Positions 22,949-35,174 of a stretch of 64,000 nt of DNA are shown here, piece after piece (within the stretch, counting starts at the first letter, position 1; the number at the start of each line of letters is the position of its first letter). This stretch comes from Heracleum sosnowskyi (taxonomy: Eukaryota > Streptophyta > Magnoliopsida > Apiales > Apiaceae): NCBI GenBank assembly GCA_030848705.1, contig CM061245.1, positions 66,614,006-66,678,005 of the forward strand, read 5' to 3'. Under the pieces are notes generated by a model. The model made no database searches, was not told the DNA's origin, and saw only the letters and a program-made list of their open reading frames with translations. A program made the position numbers and the translations under genes.

Positions 22949-25900
22949 AAAAAGGCTTGTTCCACCAAAAGCTGAAGACCCCAAAAGCAAAGTTGTTTGC
23001 TTCCACTGTAACAAGGTGGGGCACTGGAAGAGGAACTGCAAGGTTTACCTTGCAGAATTGAAGAAGAAGAAGGGTAGTGAGACTGCCGCTTCTGATTCAG
23101 GTATGTTCATGATTGAAGTGAATATGTCATTAAATCAAATTGCTACTTGGGTATTAGATACCGCCTGTGGTTCTCACATTTGCAATTCGTTGCAGGGACT
23201 AAGGAGAAGTAGGACTCTTGAGGAAGAGGAGGTGATTCTACGGATGGGAAATGGAGCAAGAGTTGCTGCTGAAGCTGTAGGATCATTTGATTTACATATG
23301 CCTACGGGCAAGACTATTGTTTTAAATAATTGTTATTTTGTTCCCTCGATTGTGAGGAATATTATTTCTATTCCCATGTTAGACTTGGCTGGATTTTCGT
23401 TTGTTATTCAGAATAATAAATGTTCAATTCTTAGAGATAATGTTCTTTATGGTAGTGGTATTTTAAATAATGGTCTGTATGTATGTGACGTAGAGCATAA
23501 TTTACTACAAATTGAACGTACTAATAAAAGGAAAAGGGATGATGAAAATCTCACCTATTTGTGGCACTGCAGACTTGGTCATATTAGTGAAAATAGACTT
23601 CGTACATTGCATAAGGAAGGGTTACTTGAACCCTTTGATTTTGAATCATATCCTACATGCGAGTCTTGTCTATTGGGTAAGATGACCAAATCTCCATTTA
23701 GTGGACATGGAGAGAGGGCTGCAGATTTGCTAGGATTGGTACACACAGATGTATGTGGACCGATGTCTACGCAAGCCATGGGTGGATTTTCATACTTCAT
23801 TACGATGTCTACGCAAGCCATGGGTGGATTTTCATACTTCATTACTTTCACAGATGATCGATCTAGATTCGGATATGTGTATTTGATGAAACACAAGTCT
23901 GAAGCCTTTGAAAAGTTCAAAGAATACAAGTATGAAGTGGAGAAACAAACCAAACATAGTATTAAAACCCTTCGATCAGATCGAGGTGGTGAATACTTGA
24001 ATGGTGAGTTTCTAGATTATCTCAAAGAAAATGGTATAGTCTCTCAGTGGACTCCTCCATATACTCCACAGTTGAATGGGGTATCTGAAACGAGAAATCG
24101 AACTTTGTTAGACATGGTTCGATCCATGATGAGCTATGCAGATCTTCCAGTATTCCTTTGGGGTTATGCATTGGAAACCTCATCATATTTACTGAATAAG
24201 GTGCCTTCCAAATCTGTTCCTCAAACACCATATGAGATATGGAAAGAAAGGAAACCGAGTCTTAAACACGTTAAGATTTGGGGATGTCCAGCTTATGTCA
24301 AGAAAGTTGACCCTGATAAGCTGGAATCTCGATCCGTTAAATGTAAGTTTGTGGGATATCCTAAAGAGACTTTAGGGTATTACTTTTACACCGATCATAG
24401 GGTATTTGTCTCCAGACATGCTACCTTCTTGGAAAAATAGTTTATCCTTGAAAGGAACAGTGGGAGAAAAATAGAACTTAATGAAGTTCAAGAAGCACAA
24501 ACTACCACGGTTCAAGAGGAAACACCTGTTCAGACTGAACAACCTTCTGTGGAACAGCCCATTCGTAGGTCAGAGAGAGTGTCTCGCCAACCTGAGAGGT
24601 ATTATGGCCTTGTCATTGAGAATGACAATGAGTTGTCAATCATTGATGATGACGACCCTATGACCTATAATGAGGCTATGAGTAGTATTGACTCAGAGAA
24701 ATGGCAGAGTGCCATGAAATCCGAAATGGATTCTATGTATACCAACCAAGTATGGACTTTGGTTGAAGCACCCAAGGATGTGAAGCCTATTGGGTGCAAA
24801 TGGGTATACAAGAGAAAGATTGGAGCAGATGGCGAGGTGGAGACCTATAAGGCCAGGCTCGTGGCAAAAGGATTCAGACAAAGGCAAGGGATTGACTTTG
24901 ATGAAACTTTTTCTCCTGTAGCCCTGTTAAAATCGATTCGGATTTTGCTTGCGATTGCTGCTTACTACGACTATGAGATCTGGCAAATGGACGTGAAAAC
25001 AGCCTTCCTCAATGGGAAACTTGAAGAGGAAGTGTATATGACACAGCCAGAGGGTTTTGTTTCCAAAGGGAATGAACACCTAGTGTGTAAGCTGCTACGA
25101 ACCATATATGGATTAAGGCAAGCTTCTCGTAGATGGAACATCCGTTTTGATGAGACAATCAAAGAGTTTGATTTTATCAAAAACATAGATGAACCATGTG
25201 TCTACAAGAAGGTTAGAGGGAGCGTGGTAACATTTCTTGTGTTGTATGTGGATGACATACTTCTTATAGGAAATGATATACCGATGCTATAATCAGTCAA
25301 AGTGTGGCTATCAAAGAACTTCACTATGAAGGACATGGGAGAAGCATCCTACATTCTCGGTATGAAGATCTATAGAGATAGATCTAGAAGAATGATAGGT
25401 CTTACCCAGGGTACATACATCGAGAAAGTGCTTAAAAGGTTCAGCATGGAAAACTCCAAGAGAGGTCTCATACCAATGAGCCATGGAGTATCCCTTTCGA
25501 AGAAGATGTCTCCTAAGACACCTGAAGAAAGGGAGCGTATGAGTAAGATTCCTTATGCTTCGGCAATAGGATCTATCATGTACGCGATGTTGTGTACTAG
25601 GCCTGATGTTGCTCATTCAATTAGTGTGACGAGCAGATATCAGTCCAATCCAGGTGAAGACCACTGGAAAGCAGTGAAGAACATCCTTAAGTATTTGCGA
25701 AGGACTAAGGATATTTTTCTTGTTTTTGGTGGATCTGAGTTGAAAATAGAGGGTTATACTGACTCTAGTTTTCAATCAGAAAGTGATGATAGTACATCCA
25801 TGTCAGGGTACGTGTTTACTCTAAATGGTGGAGCGATTAGTTGGAAGAGTTCCAAACAGTCTACAACGGCTGACTCCACAGCGGAAGCAGAGTATATAGC

Positions 25901-26231
25901 TGCAAGTGAGGCTGCAAAAGAGGCCGTTTGGATGAGGAAATTTGTTTCTAAGTTGGGAGTTGTTCCTAGCATTGAGGAGCCTATTGTGTTGTATTGTGAT
26001 AACAACGCAGCAATAGCACAAGCTAAGGAACCTAGGTCTCATAAAAATACCAAACATGTTTTGCGGCGCTTTCATTTGATTAGGGAGATCATTGAAAGAG
26101 GAGATGTCAAAATTGAGAGAGTTGACACACATAACAACGTAGCAGACCCACTCACAAAGACATTGTCTCAGATTCACTTTGATCGTCATAAAGAGAAGAT
26201 GGGTATTAGATACCAGTGTGATTGGCTTTAG
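22929..26231 (+). pseudogene. Cop1 pol: protease, integrase, RT, RNase H
   Basis: One frame from the zinc knuckle to the stop after QCDWL, broken by TAG at 24438-24440 and TAA at 25290-25292. Order: knuckle; protease with VLDTACGSHIC; integrase zinc region (WHCRLGH...CESCLLGK) and core with acidic residues in VHTDVCGP, RSDRGGEY and GVSETRNR; RT with VYKRKIG, YEIWQMDVKTAFLNG and the catalytic YVDDILLIG; RNase H with GYTDSSFQS, AEAEYIAAS and DNNAAI. This is the standard copia order. An in-frame 42 bp duplication lies in the integrase core. With two stops, the duplication and the gag frameshift, this copy cannot make full Gag-Pol. Confidence 0.9.
23762..23845 (+). repeat. 42 bp in-frame tandem duplication in integrase
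   Basis: The unit starting GATGTCTACGCAAGCC at 23762 is repeated perfectly from 23804 and adds 14 residues (MSTQAMGGFSYFIT twice). It lies just after the first catalytic aspartate (HTDVCGP), in a strand of the RNase H-like core, and would probably wreck the fold. The perfect match shows it is recent. Confidence 0.95.
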
Positions 26232-26233
26232 TT

Positions 26234-26245
26234 CAAGTGGGAGAT
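26234..26245 (+). other. Cop1 polypurine tract
   Basis: CAAGTGGGAGAT directly precedes the right LTR (TGAAAG at 26246). This is the usual copia plus-strand primer. Confidence 0.85.
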
Positions 26246-27425
26246 TGAAAGTGTTTGTCCTAAATCCAATCATGTATGATGAGTTAGGAAGAACTTTCTT
26301 GTATTCTTATTTGATTTCATTAATGTTAATAAAAGACTTGTTTTGTTTTTATTACGGGCTTTATCTATTTAAAGTGTTTTAAATAAGATGTTCCATAGTT
26401 TAGAGTAAAGCTTCTAGAATTATAATGAGATTATAATAGTGAGATCTAGAAGATGATAACTCTAGACTTAAACAGTTCCTGATCATAGGATAACTAATCA
26501 GAAGTTGGTGAATCCGCAAAGATTGGTACATACTATGCTTGCTCCCGTCAGGAGGATGTCTGTTCTCATAGGCATTTGTGTGGTGACACTATAGCTAGTA
26601 TGTAGGTGCTTGTTAGGGAATAAGTTCACTGAACATGACTCGATAAGTTGAATAGCTAATGGAGTTTACTCACGTGTCAATAGTTATTCACTGAGTGATA
26701 GTTGTACAAGTGTCCTTAGACTTGAGATCGTTAGAGTTATCTTGTATATAATGAACTATGCTTTGGATTAGTCCTTAGTCTCAAGGACATCCATTAGGTC
26801 TATTCTGGGCATAGGGATTTGTGTATGGAGATAGTTAACGTCAATAGAGGATCTACCCCTTCCAGTATAGGAAGAGAATATCCTATGTTATTCTTAGTAT
26901 GCGAGTTCTGGAATCTCTGGCCAGAGTGTATGAAATTAGAAAGGAGTTTCTAATTTGCATTAATATGAACTTAGCATTATGAATAAGAAATCATATGATT
27001 AAATTTGATAGGCCTGACACGAGATCCATGCCTTATATTTAATCGGGATATTGTAGGGTAGAAGGAATGATTGTACTAAAACTAGTCACTGACAGGTTCT
27101 TGGTATTCTAAGCAGTGAATTCATATTATCCGGATAGTCGCGATATGTTGAGAAGCATCACTCACGATGTAGAATAAATATAATTAATCAGTTAATTATA
27201 TTTAATTAATTATTACAATTCATATAAATAATAAATAAAAGTTTATTATTATTTATTTCTACTACCGGCTTAATATTGAACCTACAGGGTCACACCATAA
27301 AAGATTAATTTATTGATGAAGGTATTTTGAGAGAGCAAGTTATTTTCTAAATAGTTTAGAAAAGGAAATAATGATTAAAATAGTTTTAATTATTATTAAA
27401 GCATTTTATAAGATAAAGTGTGGGG

Positions 27426-27468
<43 letters not shown>

Positions 27469-27837
27469 ACCCTAGGAGAGCCCTATAAATAGAATGAGAT
27501 AGTTCATTCTAAAAGACTTGAGTTTTTGTTAAAACCTAGTTGCCACCCTCTTCTTCTTCATCTCTCTCTCTCTCTCTCAAAAGAAGAAAAACTCCATTTT
27601 TATAAAAGCTTAGTTTTATAAAAAGCTTCATCGAAGGATTATTCTTGGTGGATACCGGTAGAGTGCTTCACACTCTGAGGAGAAACTGCTAGAATCCATT
27701 TTTATAAAGCTTCGATTTTCAAGGTATGGTTACGATTCCTCCGCTCTTTCATTTTATATATTTTTCTATATGTGCGATACATGGTTTTTACGGAATAAAT
27801 GTTATATCACACTTCCGCTCATCCGTAAATTCCTTCA
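26246..27837 (+). repeat. Cop1 right LTR (1592 bp)
   Basis: It matches 18738-20345 with about five substitutions and a TA run shortened to about 27428-27462. It ends CTTCA at 27837, directly followed by Sir1 LTR sequence. Confidence 0.9.
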
Positions 27838-28728
27838 GTCGTGAAGTACTGAGATCGCATAGTCCTAAATGAACTATGTCGTGAAGTCTTCATTACTCAT
27901 ATCGTGAAGTGTTGATACCGCAAAGTCAAAATGTACTGGATCGTGAAGTCCTCAAAAGGCCTAGATCGTGAAGTCCTCAAAAGGCCTAGATCGTGAAGTC
28001 CTCAAAAATCCTAGTTCGCGAAGTCCTCAAAAAGGCTATGTCGCGAAGTCTTCAAAGGCTATGTCGCGAAGTCTTCAAAGGATAGATCGTGAAGTCAGGG
28101 AAATGCTGGAGTTCACGATATCAACACTTAGCCGTTCATAACAAGACAAATCAAGGTACATAACCAAAATTCAAAGGAGACAAATACTGAAGCATCTGTT
28201 CTGGTAAGGTGGTCCAAAGAACAGATGGCAAATCTATAGCTAAACTTGGAGAGAAAGACAAGAGACAAACAACTACAGAAACGGGAAAGACTCCGAAAAG
28301 CAAGTGGTCCTTCCTGACACAGTTAACTTCTTATGGCAGGACAAGTTGAACTTACAGTGAGGGGTAACTGTGTAAATAGGTGTGTGCACTAGTTTGTATA
28401 GGTTATATATATCTTGCACACCCTATTGTTAGCTGTAAGAGAGTAGTACACAAAAAGATTCAAGAACTCCTTTCTCTATAAGCAAAGCAAGAAAACATTG
28501 TTCTTGTTTAGAAGCCAGAATTTCACTTGTAAAATTTTAGAAGCTTTAGTATTTAATTTACTTAATACAAAGTAGATTAAAGTGATTGTGTGTGTGTTCT
28601 GTTTATTTGTATTCTGCATTCTACACAACATAATCTCTCATGGCTTATTTAGTTTTCAAGAATCGAAAAATATCAAAACTATCCATTCACCCCCCTGTCT
28701 AGTTTCTAAGTGGTATTCATTCCTAACA
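27838..28728 (+). repeat. Sir1 5' LTR, second segment
   Basis: It continues the Sir1 LTR from GTCGTGAAG and ends CCTAACA at 28728. It carries the TCGTGAAGTC word array, with three AGGCCTAGATCGTGAAGTCC units where the 3' LTR has four, plus a TATA box (separate entry). Confidence 0.9.
28403..28413 (+). promoter_or_regulatory. Candidate TATA box of the Sir1 LTR
   Basis: TTATATATATC stands about 320 bp before the LTR end, with the equivalent near 41083-41092 in the 3' LTR. It is the only strong TATA match near the expected R start, and it lies downstream of the word array. The array would therefore be in U3, where enhancers sit. Confidence 0.55.
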
Positions 28729-28730
28729 AG

Positions 28731-28742
28731 TGGTATCAGAGC
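28731..28742 (+). other. Sir1 primer-binding site, tRNA-iMet
   Basis: TGGTATCAGAGC, two bases after the LTR end, is complementary to initiator tRNA-Met. Confidence 0.9.
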
Positions 28743-28776
28743 AGGCTGTTGATATACAAACAGGAAAAGATCAAGA

Positions 28777-31245
28777 ATGAGTTCACAGAAACTAAGCAGT
28801 ATCAAGATTCCTCCCTTTAACAAGGAGCACTATAGTCTATGGAAGAAGAAGATGTTACTTTTCATCAAAGCTTCGAATCCAATGTACTTAGACATTCTAA
28901 AGCATGGTCCATTTACTCCAATGATTGAGATTGCTGAAACAACTGTTGGTACTGAGATAATACCAGCAAGACATGTTCCTAAAGACCCCTCCAAATACAC
29001 TGATCTTGAAAAAGAGAAAATAGCACTAGATGGACATCTCCAACTTATCATTTGTGAATCTATGGATTTCAACATGTATGACACTGTTTCTCACTATAGT
29101 AGTGCAAAGAAAATGTGGGATCTTATAGAAGTGCTATGTGAAGGAACTCCAGAAGTAAGAAAGAGTAAGAAGTAGATTCTGGTGTCTTGGTATGAAGCTT
29201 TCATGGCTCAACCAAAGGAGGGAATCACAGAAGTGTTTGAGAGGTTCAACAAGCTGATAAATGAGCTTAAACTCTATGACACACACTATGAAACAGAAGA
29301 ACTCAACATGAAGTTTTTGCTGACTCTACCAGACCACTTGGAACCAAGAATCTCTTCCCTCAAAGAAAGGGATCTAACCAAGATTGGTTTTGATGTGTTG
29401 TATGGTGTTTTGAAAACATATGAGCTAGAATTGTTTCAAAAGAGATCCATTCAAGCTAAGCAAGGATTAATGGCCAATACTTCTTGTGCCCTTATTGCTG
29501 ACAATTCAGGTCAAATAATGGAATCTCTTAAAGTCAGTCAAGTCAAGATTGAAGAGCTGGAAGTTGAAGACACTGGTGATGAGACTCAAGTTGTCTATGA
29601 TTTGCCTGAGGAAGATGAGTTCTACAGCATAGATGAGCTGGACAAGATGGAAAACCAATCTTTTGCCTATATGGCTAGGAGATATCCTAACATTAGGTTT
29701 AAAAGGAAGCAACCATTTAAGTCCAAATTTAATGCTGGAAATGCTGGTGGATCAAGTGGCTCAAACTCCTTCAATAAAGGAAAAGGGATTGCTGGTGCTG
29801 CTAAAGGAGGATACAAGTCTGGGAGTGTGGATAGGTCCAAGATAAGGTGTTATAACTGCAATGAACTTGGGCACTTTGCCACAGAGTGCAAAAAGCCCAA
29901 ACAGGTCAAGAAGGACAAAGCATACTTAGAGCTTGAAGCTAAGTATGAAGCTCTACTCAAGAAACAACAGGGTAAAGCTTTTATTGCAGAGGGAAAGTGT
30001 TGGGATGATTCTGATGAAGAAGAAGAACAGGAGTACTCAAACTATGCCTTGATGGCATTTTCTGATGATGGTGATTCCTCAAGTCAGGTACCTATTCTTA
30101 CTTCTCTTGATATGACTCCCTTTCAATACAAGCATACTGTTGAAGACATGAGTACTGAGATGTTCAATATTCACACTAGCATGTTAGTTTCCAATGAAGA
30201 AATTGACAGACTAACTGCTAAAAATCTTGAAATTACAGAAAAGAATGAGGAACTTGAATTAATGGTTGTGAGTCTTGATGGTTTGAAAAAGGAAGTGGAG
30301 TATCTTAAGAATAAAGTTGCTTGTGCTGAACATATAGAAATAGCTCTTAGGGAACAAATTGCTGAAAATGAATTAAGAATAAGAAGCTATAGAAACTCCT
30401 CTGAACTTATTCAAACCTATCACAAGGAACACACTGAAGACTGTAAGGTTGGAATTGGTTTTGATTATGAGAATGATAAGGGAAGGAAGAAGGCTAAGGG
30501 CAAAGGAAAAGAATCTTTTTCAAACAAAAATGCTCCAACTATTTTGTCCAGTGTCAAAGAGCCCATCTTCAAAAAGAGTGTTGTTGAGTTTGATGAGGAT
30601 CTACTAATTATCAAACAACAACTATTTGAAGAAGATGAGGCTGCTAAGGACACTTCCTCCTCTCCCAAGTCTGTTGATCAGAAAGAAACCAAAGACAACC
30701 TTGTCAAGAGTCCTAAAAACAAGAAAGAAGATGTTAAGAAGAAGAAACATAACAGAAATGGTAAAGTAGGTGTCAACAAGGGCAACAATTATGCTTATGT
30801 GCCAAATGCTCCTAGGAAACAGTGTCAGAAATGCTTATCTGTGAATCATTTGACTCATAAGTGTAACAAACCTGTAAATGTTGAAGTTGATAACCTAAGT
30901 AACCATTCTGTTGGCATGAACACTATCCATGATTCCTTCTGTGGTAATTCTAACTGCATGACATGCTATGTGACTGTGATTGCTAATTGTTTATCTCTAA
31001 AGCATAAACTTGACTCTGCACAATCTTGTGAATCACACACACATATGCACACTCACAGGACAGGATCCCCAATCAAGGTTGAGAGGGTGAAAACTTCATG
31101 TGAGCCTAAGAGTGTAAACTCCAAAGCCACAAACACTGTGAAGTCTCCTACTATGAAGAATGCTATTTATGATAGAAGAATCATTAAAAAAACTGTTTCT
31201 AAATCAACTGGACCCTACCAAGTGTGGGTACCAAAAACAACTTAG
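28777..31245 (+). pseudogene. Sir1 gag
   Basis: An 822-codon frame from the ATG at 28777 (MSSQKLSSIKIPPFNKEHY, the usual copia Gag opening), broken by one TAG at 29173-29175. It has a capsid core with WYEAFMAQPKEGI and FERFNKLINELKL and a CX2CX4HX4C knuckle (CYNCNELGHFATEC, about 29848-29890). Next is an acidic linker and a long helical stretch (about 30120-30380), then a Lys-rich segment and a second CQKC...H...C motif. SIRE Gags are long like this. It would build the particle and bind RNA. The downstream pol has its own ATG 11 bases after the gag stop and uses another frame; I do not see the UAG-CAR-YYA readthrough context described for SIRE1. Confidence 0.88.
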
Positions 31246-31256
31246 TCATTTTGTGA

Positions 31257-34200
31257 ATGCAGGGCAACAAGAATAAAAGAGTCGTATGGATTTTGGACAA
31301 TGGATGCTCAAGTCACATGACTGGTGATATAGCCCTGCTATCATATTTTGAGGAGAAGGCTGGCCCATCAGTAACCTTTGGAAGTGACAACATTGGTTAT
31401 ATAATGGGATATGGCAGTGTTAAATCTGGAAATGTCATTATTGAAGATGTAGCATTCGTTGAAGGACTAAAGCACAACCTCTTGAGCATTGGACAATTCA
31501 CCAACAGGGGTTTCAAAGTGGAATTTGATGAAGATCATTGTCTAATCTCAAAAAGAGGAAGTGGTGAAGTTGTTTTAACTGGTGTGAAGAAAGGAAGCTT
31601 GTTTTTAGCAAATCTTAAGGCTGTAGACAAGGGAGAAATTTGTTGTTTCTACACTAAAGCCACCAATGAAAAATTCTGGCTATGGCACAAGAAACTGTCT
31701 CACTTGAATGTTCAGGCAATGAACTCTCTGTCAAAGTGAGAACTCATCAGAGACATGCCTGCTTTGGAGTTTGTGCAAGATGAAGCATGTGAAGCATGCC
31801 AAAGAGGAAAGATAAAGAGGTCAAGCCACAAGAACAAATTGCTCAATTCAAACTCAAAACCTCTGTAGCTAATTCACATGGATCTATTTGGCCCTGTGAA
31901 TGTAATGTCCCTTTCCAAGAAGAAATATGCTCTAGTCATGGTTGATGATTATTCAAGATACACTTGGGTGGAATTCCTGTTCTCCAAGGATGAAGCACCT
32001 CAAGTAATCATAGAGCATATCAAGAGAGTTGATAGAGAAGCACAAATCACTGGTTCCTCTGTAGTTTCTTTGAGAAGTGATAATGGAACTGAGTTCAGAA
32101 ATTCAACATTGTATGAGTTCTACAAAGATAAAGGAATTTCTCAACAGTTTTCAGCTCCTAGAACACCTCAACAAAATGGAGTAGTTGAGAGAAAGAATAG
32201 AACTCTCATTGAAGCTGCAAGGACAATGTTGTTGGATGCAAAGCTACCTACCAGCTTTTGGACTGATGCTGTTAACACAACATGCTATGTGCAAAATAGA
32301 ACATTGATCAATAAGAAGTCTGGAAAAACTTCTTACTCATTGATGACTGGAAAAAGAGCATCCTTCAAGCATCTTCATGTGTTTGGAAGCAAGTGTTTTG
32401 TGATGAAAGATACTTCTGAACATGTTGGAAAATTTGATGCTAAGGCATTTGAAGGTATCTTCATTGGATACTCTCTGGAAAGGACAACATATAGAGTGTT
32501 TATACCTGAGCATCACAAAGTAATGGAAAGCATGGATGTTATCTTTGATGACAAGAAAGCTCCTGGACTTGCAACAAGTGAACAAGATAGTGTGCCATTA
32601 AGATTTGAAAATCAAGGATATCTTGAGGATTCTGAAAGTGAGGATGAACCACCTGTTCTAACTGTTCCACATGTTGAAACTTTTGAAGTTGATGATCTTC
32701 TTCAAACACCTATGCAAGGGAACACAAACACAGGGGGAGAAGAAGAGAATGCAACAGTAAATCAAAATGATCCCGAGACAAGTCAAGGAAATGAACAGGG
32801 TCACACAAGGAAATGGGACAGAGCCCACACTAGGGATCAAATCATTGGAGATCCTAGTGAGGGAGTTAGAACAAGGAAGTCAACAATTAATACATGTATG
32901 TATAGCTGCTTTCTGTCACAAGAAGAACCAAAAGTAATTGAAGAAGCTTTGAAGAATTCTGACTGGATTGTTGCTATGCAAGAAGAGTTGAATCAATTTG
33001 AGAAAAACAAAGTATGGGAACTAGTGCCACCTCCTGAAGGTAAGAATGTTATTGACACCAAATGGGTATTCAGGAACAAAATGGATGAAGAAGGTGTGGT
33101 AATAAGAAACAAACCAAGGTTGGTTGCCAAAGGATACTGTCAACAAGAAGGCATTGACTATGATGAGACATTTGCACCTGTAGCTAGACTGGAAGCCATC
33201 GGGATTTTCTTGGCTTTTACAACACACTCAGATTTTAAGGTGTATCAAATGGATGTGAAAAGTGCTTTTCTCAATGGTGATCTTGCTGAAGAAGTTTTTG
33301 TATCCCAACCTCCTGGCTTTGAAAATGAAGACTTCCCAGACTTTGTGTATAGACTTCTCAAGGCACTCTATGGACTCAAACAGGCACCAAGAGCCTGGTA
33401 TGAAACTCTATCTCAATTCCTTCTTGAGCATCAATTTACCAGGGGAACTATTGATAAAACTCTATTCTTCAAGAAGCATGGAAATGATATCATTCTAGTT
33501 CAAATTTATGTGGATGATATCATCTTTGGCTCTTCAAATGAAAAACTCTGTGAAAGGTTCTCCAAGTTGATGCAAAGCAAATATGAGATGAGTATGATGG
33601 GAGAGTTAACATTCTTCCTAGGCCTGCAAGTACATCAAAGGGAGGATGGTATCTTCATAAATCAATCTAAGTATGTTAAAGATCTCTTAAAGAAATATGG
33701 TTTAGAAGATTCATCCCCAGCAAAAACTCCAATGTCCACTGCAATCAAGCTTGATAAAGATAAGAAGGGAAAAAGATTTGACATCAAGGTCTATAGAGGA
33801 ATGGTTGGATCATTACTCTATCTCACTGCTAGCAGGCCAGACATCATGTTTGCCATATGCCTTTGTGCAAGGTTTCAATCTGATCCTAAGGAATCTCACG
33901 TGATGGCTATCAAAAGAATCTTCAGGTATCTGAAAGGGACTCCTAATCTTGGGCTATGGTATCCAAAGGGCACTGGGTTCAACCTGGTTGGTTACACAGA
34001 TTCTGATTATGCTGGATGCAGAATTGACAGGAAGAGCACCTCTGGAAGCTACCAATTCTTAGGTCAAAGGTTAGTGTCCTGGTTCAGTAAGAAACAACAA
34101 TCCACAGCAACATCTACAGCTGAGGCTGAATATATTGCTGCTGGAAGCTGCTGTGCTCAATTGCTTTGGATTAGAAATCAACTCATGGATTATGGACTAG

Positions 34201-34466
34201 TGTTGGAACACATTCCCCTGATGTGTGACAATACTAGTGCAATATCCATTGTTGCCAATCCTGTTAATCATTCTACTACAAAGCACATTGAGATAAGGTA
34301 CCATTTCATTAGGGAACATGATGCAAATGGTACTATAGCAGTCTCCTATGTTCCAACAGAGAAATAATTAGCTGACATATTTACTAAACCTCTTAATGAA
34401 GCTGTCTTCAACAGACTTGTGAGTGAAATTGGAATGCTCAATCCTTCATTTAGTTGTTCTAAGTAA
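31257..34466 (+). pseudogene. Sir1 pol: protease, integrase, RT, RNase H
   Basis: One reading frame with stops at 31737-31739 (TGA), 31866-31868 (TAG) and 34365-34367 (TAA); the natural end is TAA at 34464-34466. Protease ILDNGCSSHMTG is near the start. The integrase zinc region spans the first two stops (WHKKLSH...CEACQRGK). The core has acidic residues in HMDLFGP, RSDNGTEF and GVVERKNR. RT has VYQMDVKSAFLNG and the catalytic YVDDIIFGS (about 33508-33535). RNase H has GYTDSDYAG, AEAEYIAAG and DNTSAI. Gene order and motifs fit SIRE copia elements. All three stops are compatible with C-to-T change on the sense strand, but other origins are possible. Confidence 0.9.
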
Positions 34467-34649
34467 GTATGCTAGTTAATTGTTGCAGCAGTAAATTTTC
34501 ACGGTATTTAAAATGCTCTATTCATATGGAGTGAAAATTAGCTGAGATATGATTTATAAATATTTCAGTATTTTACTGCATATTTTTCAAATCATACTGT
34601 TATGAGAAGTTATGAGCTTTTAAGACATCTCTACATAGGTAATTTTGAG

Positions 34650-35065
34650 AGTTCACGACTTAGTTCAAATAAAACATACTTATATCGCAAACTGTTGAAA
34701 TTGTGAGACTTCGCGATATAGTTCATTTCTTGAGTTTGCGACATAGTTCATTTTACGACTTCGCGACCTAGAATAACTATATCGACAAGTCTCCATATTT
34801 AGCAGAATTTTGACTTTAATTTTTATCTCAAAATTTTGATATAAGTTTGACAAATTGCTTGGAATTCCAAAAAGAGAGTTTTAGACAAGGTATTTATACT
34901 ATATCTCAAAGTCTCCCCATACTTCTATCTTTAAGACTTTGCGACATAGTTCATTTCCTGACTCTGCGATATACTTAGAAAGACTTCACGATATAGGCTA
35001 TTTTTAGACTTCACGATATCAATATAGCCTGTACAAATTCATAACTCCATATCGCAGTGTCTCTA
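34650..35065 (+). repeat. Inverted copies of the Sir1 LTR word between pol and the extra ORF
   Basis: About ten degenerate copies of GACTTCGCGATATAG, most as the reverse complement of the TCGTGAAGTC word in the LTR. Clear copies start near 34707, 34757, 34935, 34960, 34982 and 35007; a few (34779, 34900, 35049) point the other way. No coding frame is evident. The RNA could pair with the LTR copies, or the word could be a binding site. Confidence 0.8.
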
Positions 35066-35174
35066 TCATATAAATACTCTTTTCTAACCGTTCACAACTT
35101 TTCATCTTGTCTACTACTCTCAATTCACAAACCTAAACTCAAATTCTCTTCTCTCTTCTTCACTCTCAATTTCA

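Larger units (their letters stand above)
18738..27837 (+). mobile_element. Cop1: Ty1/copia retrotransposon inside the Sir1 LTR
   Basis: LTR 18738-20345, interior 20346-26245, LTR 26246-27837. The order is primer site, a 1.9 kb leader, gag, protease, integrase, RT, RNase H, polypurine tract. The right border returns directly to Sir1 at GTCGT (27838). No matching duplication survives on the left, because the left flank was deleted. The two LTRs differ by only about five substitutions and a shorter TA run, so the pair is young or was homogenised, yet the coding frame is already broken in three places. I do not assign the copia clade firmly. Confidence 0.88.

Noticed and set aside
31246..31260. 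SIRE1-type stop-codon readthrough between gag and pol of Sir1
   Set aside because: The bases after the gag TAG do not fit the described context, and pol is in another frame with its own ATG.
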